Source of the DNA: Guptibacillus algicola
Lineage (GTDB): Bacteria; Bacillota; Bacilli; Bacillales; Guptibacillaceae
Direction: 5' to 3'
Length of the DNA stretch: 64,000 nucleotides
Assembly: GCF_020171805.1 (NCBI RefSeq)
Contig: NZ_JAIVAF010000003.1
Location: forward strand, 434,001 to 498,000
The notes under the pieces are model-generated. The model ran no database searches, was not told where the DNA came from, and saw only the letters and a program-made list of their open reading frames with translations. Positions 61,926 through 64,000 of this stretch are shown here, in pieces. Within the stretch, counting starts at the first letter, position 1; every line of letters begins with the position of its first letter. A program made the translations under genes and the position numbers.

Positions 61926-63167
61926 ATGATTAAACTTTTTACAGACAGTGACCTTGATGGCTCGGCTTGTGCACTTATTGCAGAACTTGCTTTTGAGAAA
62001 AGCGCAGATATCACACATTGTACATATCGGAACTTAAATCAGCGTGTAGAATCTTTCTTGGAGAAAAATGACGATAGTCCACTTTTTATTACAGATCTAT
62101 CGGTGAATGAAGAAGTTGAACACCTTCTTGAAAAGCGCCATATGGATGGTGGCCATGTACAAATGATCGACCATCATGCGAGTGCAATTCATTTTAACGA
62201 CTATGAGTGGGGTTTTGTAGAGCCTGGTAGTGAGAAGAAAACATGTGCGGCGACATTGTTTTATGACTATTTAGTAGAAAGAGAAAAGATTGAGCGGAAT
62301 GAAGGAATCGAACAATTCCTTGAACTTGTGCGGAAATATGATACGTGGGAATGGGAAGAAGACGACGACACAGATGCAAAACGGTTGAACGATCTGTTTT
62401 CGATACTAGGGAGAGAAACGTTTAAAGCAGAAATGCTGAGACGATTGACCCGAGATCCAGACTCCTTTTCGTTAAGTGAAACCGAGGAAATGATTCTTGA
62501 CCTAGAGGAAAGAAAGATCAGTCGGTATATTCATAAGAAAAATTATCAGATCGTACAAACTTTTATCGATGAATACTGCGTAGGCATCATCCATGCAGAA
62601 TCATATCATTCAGAATTAGGGAATGAACTGAACAAACGGCATCCTCATCTCGACTTGATTGCAATTATTAATATCGGGAACAAACGAGCTGGATTTCGAA
62701 CGATACATGATGAGGTAGATGTATCAGAATTCGCAGGTAGATTTGGAGGAGGCGGCCACCCGAAAGCGTCAGGGTGCGAACTGACAGAGACGACGTACGA
62801 GCTCTTTGTAGCAGAGCCTTTTGCTATTAAACCCCTAAAGAGTGATGCAGATCGAAATAAACTGAACCGCCGAGATGGCGATCAAGGATCTTTTTATGAA
62901 AACCACGATGATGAGGTCATCTATATCCGACCAGTTGATAACACTTATGAAATAATGAAGCAGGGCGAAGTGGTTGACTGTACATTCCATACGTTCGACG
63001 ATGCAGAACGTTACGTGAAACGTCAGCATCATGCTTGGCTAAGGTCAGATGAGCGTATTGTTGAAGATCTTACCCGAGTACTTCCACTTTCTAAAGACGA
63101 ACTGTTCGAACGGTATGATGACTTGTTACACGTTATTTCTTATCAAAAAGAAGACTCTCTTAGCTGA
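61926..63167 (+). CDS. nrnB: DHH-family oligoribonuclease NrnB-like
   Basis: 413-aa DHH/DHHA1 phosphoesterase. Metal sites: TDSDLDGSACA (about 6-16), ITDLS and the DHH motif in MIDHHAS; the C-terminal DHHA1 domain has RFGGGGHPKASGC. Similar in length and plan to B. subtilis NrnB (YngD), which degrades short oligoribonucleotides and may act on pAp or linear dinucleotides. The last 120 residues extend beyond DHHA1. Terminator overlaps the stop. Confidence 0.9.
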   Translation: MIKLFTDSDLDGSACALIAELAFEKSADITHCTYRNLNQRVESFLEKNDDSPLFITDLSVNEEVEHLLEKRHMDGGHVQMIDHHASAIHFNDYEWGFVEPGSEKKTCAATLFYDYLVEREKIERNEGIEQFLELVRKYDTWEWEEDDDTDAKRLNDLFSILGRETFKAEMLRRLTRDPDSFSLSETEEMILDLEERKISRYIHKKNYQIVQTFIDEYCVGIIHAESYHSELGNELNKRHPHLDLIAIINIGNKRAGFRTIHDEVDVSEFAGRFGGGGHPKASGCELTETTYELFVAEPFAIKPLKSDADRNKLNRRDGDQGSFYENHDDEVIYIRPVDNTYEIMKQGEVVDCTFHTFDDAERYVKRQHHAWLRSDERIVEDLTRVLPLSKDELFERYDDLLHVISYQKEDSLS

Positions 63168-63182
63168 GAGTCTTCTTTTTTT
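63150..63182 (+). terminator. Terminator after nrnB
   Basis: Perfect stem GAAGACTCTC / GAGAGTCTTC followed by a T-run; it begins inside the coding region. Confidence 0.93.
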
Positions 63183-63245
63183 AATAGGACCCTATAGATT
63201 TTCCTCTCATACGATGAAGGAATGACAATGAAGGAGAGGATCCTT

Positions 63246-63350
63246 ATGAAGAAGGTTGTTTGGATCGCTATAAGTGCAATGGTAGTAGGTTTCATTCGCA
63301 ATATAACGAAGCATGAAAAAATACTACAAGCTGCAGAGTGTGAAAAATAA
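63246..63350 (+). CDS. Very small membrane or secreted peptide
   Basis: 34 aa behind the strong ribosome site GAAGGAGAGGA. N-terminus MKKVVWIAISAMVVGF is a hydrophobic helix, followed by a charged amphipathic tail ending CEK. Too short for family assignment; the ribosome site and clean start support translation. Confidence 0.55.
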   Translation: MKKVVWIAISAMVVGFIRNITKHEKILQAAECEK

Positions 63351-63394
63351 GGCTGATCGAGGAGGAAAAACTAAACAATTTTTTATAATTTATG

Positions 63395-63422
63395 GGAACC
63401 TTTCAAATTACTCTTTCGTATA
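63395..63422 (+). promoter_or_regulatory. ECF-sigma-like promoter before the YIP1 gene
   Basis: GGAACC, 16 bp, CGTATA, with CTTT after the -35 as in promoters of sigma-W/X/M type. Ends 33 bp before the start codon. Confidence 0.5.
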
Positions 63423-63455
63423 TACAGTTGAGTAAATAAGAAAGGTTGTGACGAG

Positions 63456-64000
63456 ATGAACGAAAACTCAACAAATCCATCAATCCTGGGGATGATTTTT
63501 AGCCCGGGTGAACAATTTGAAAGGATTCGCACAAAACCAAAGGTGTGGCTACCACTACTAATCGTTTTAATAGCATCATTAGTAGCAGGATGGCTCATGG
63601 TAATGAGTCCTGACTTTGAAGCAACAATGAATGAAGGAATGAACGGTGCGGAAAATATGGGCGGCGCTCTCATCTTCATCAAAGTATTTACCGCGCTTTC
63701 AATCGGTATCTCTCCTATTTTCGGTGTTTTGATCGGAAGCTTTATCTACTGGTTAATTTCAAAAGCAACACCATCTGAAGTAACATTCAAACAATTGTTT
63801 TCTATGAACTTATTCATTACTTTTATTAGCGCAATCGGCCTAGTGTTAAACGGTCTTTTAATGGCATTACTAGGTGGCGAGCCCGGTACGATGTATACGA
63901 GTATCGGTAGTCTAATGAGTGCTGAGGGAGCTTCTGCTGGTGTTTGGAATAGTCTTGAAATCTTCAACATTTGGGCGACAATCTTAACTATTATTGGTCT
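63456..64000 (+). CDS. YIP1-family membrane protein, 3'-truncated by window edge
   Basis: At least 181 codons open to the window end. N-terminal SILGMIFSPGEQFERIRTKPK, a helix start typical of YIP1-domain proteins, then four hydrophobic segments. Ribosome site AAAGG. Function is unknown. The ECF-type promoter suggests induction by envelope stress. Confidence 0.8.
   Translation, partial: MNENSTNPSILGMIFSPGEQFERIRTKPKVWLPLLIVLIASLVAGWLMVMSPDFEATMNEGMNGAENMGGALIFIKVFTALSIGISPIFGVLIGSFIYWLISKATPSEVTFKQLFSMNLFITFISAIGLVLNGLLMALLGGEPGTMYTSIGSLMSAEGASAGVWNSLEIFNIWATILTIIG

Overview
The window looks like a chromosomal segment of an endospore-forming member of the Bacillaceae (Bacillus sensu lato, probably a halotolerant or alkaliphilic relative). 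The support is strong GAGG-type ribosome binding sites with many GTG/TTG starts, a spore germinant-receptor operon, a SinI-like peptide, RsbR-type STAS and YvbH, YrzF, YjlB and NrnB-like proteins, an OpuD-type betaine transporter, and mtl and tre operons of Bacillus type. The species cannot be assigned. I see no rRNA, tRNA, prophage, insertion sequence or CRISPR array.

Layout. 1-10.5 kb: the end of a dicarboxylate/amino-acid:cation symporter, a secreted M14 carboxypeptidase, a CapA-like protein, two lipoproteins (one a putative zinc metalloprotease), a methyltransferase gene with an in-frame TAA, murB, a frameshifted small secreted-peptide gene, two GNAT acetyltransferases and a catalase. 10.5-16.3 kb: a complete mannitol operon mtlA-mtlR-mtlF-mtlD; its MtlA carries two tandem IIB domains. 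16.3-19 kb: a 20-21 bp periodic repeat array, an ABC-2 exporter pair and two small membrane or lipoprotein genes. 19-24.5 kb: a secreted LTD-phospholipase-D-fold protein, an alpha/beta hydrolase, a GH13 alpha-glucosidase and a VOC protein. 24.6-30 kb: a peroxiredoxin-like gene with an in-frame TGA exactly at its first redox cysteine, followed by a bacterial-SECIS-like hairpin; then a germinant-receptor operon in A-C-B-D order and a Prx6-type peroxiredoxin. 30-45 kb: mixed housekeeping and accessory genes, including aadK-like, a V4R-STAS sensor bracketed by two copies of one palindrome, a lipid kinase, a nucleoside hydrolase, a YrzF-like kinase, a metzincin-like protease, an AT-rich three-gene cassette and a 3D-domain wall protein. 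45-50 kb: a trehalose operon (EIIA, treP, treC, treR) with two TreR-type operators and a cre site. 50-64 kb: a SinI-like antirepressor, a LysE exporter, a SWIM-SNF2 helicase, HNH protein, OpuD, a sirtuin, a LOG-family protein, an acyl-CoA synthetase, NrnB and the start of a YIP1-family gene behind an ECF-sigma-like promoter.

The mannitol and trehalose genes are self-contained PTS uptake, catabolism and regulator units with CcpA-like sites. The strongest candidate for something exceptional is the UGA-containing peroxiredoxin-like gene (24615-25154): U-x-x-C context, SECIS-like hairpin at the right distance, good RBS and an intact frame on both sides. The mtlA IIB duplication and the roughly 20-bp periodic TCGCTGATA element, present at two loci in opposite orientations, come next.
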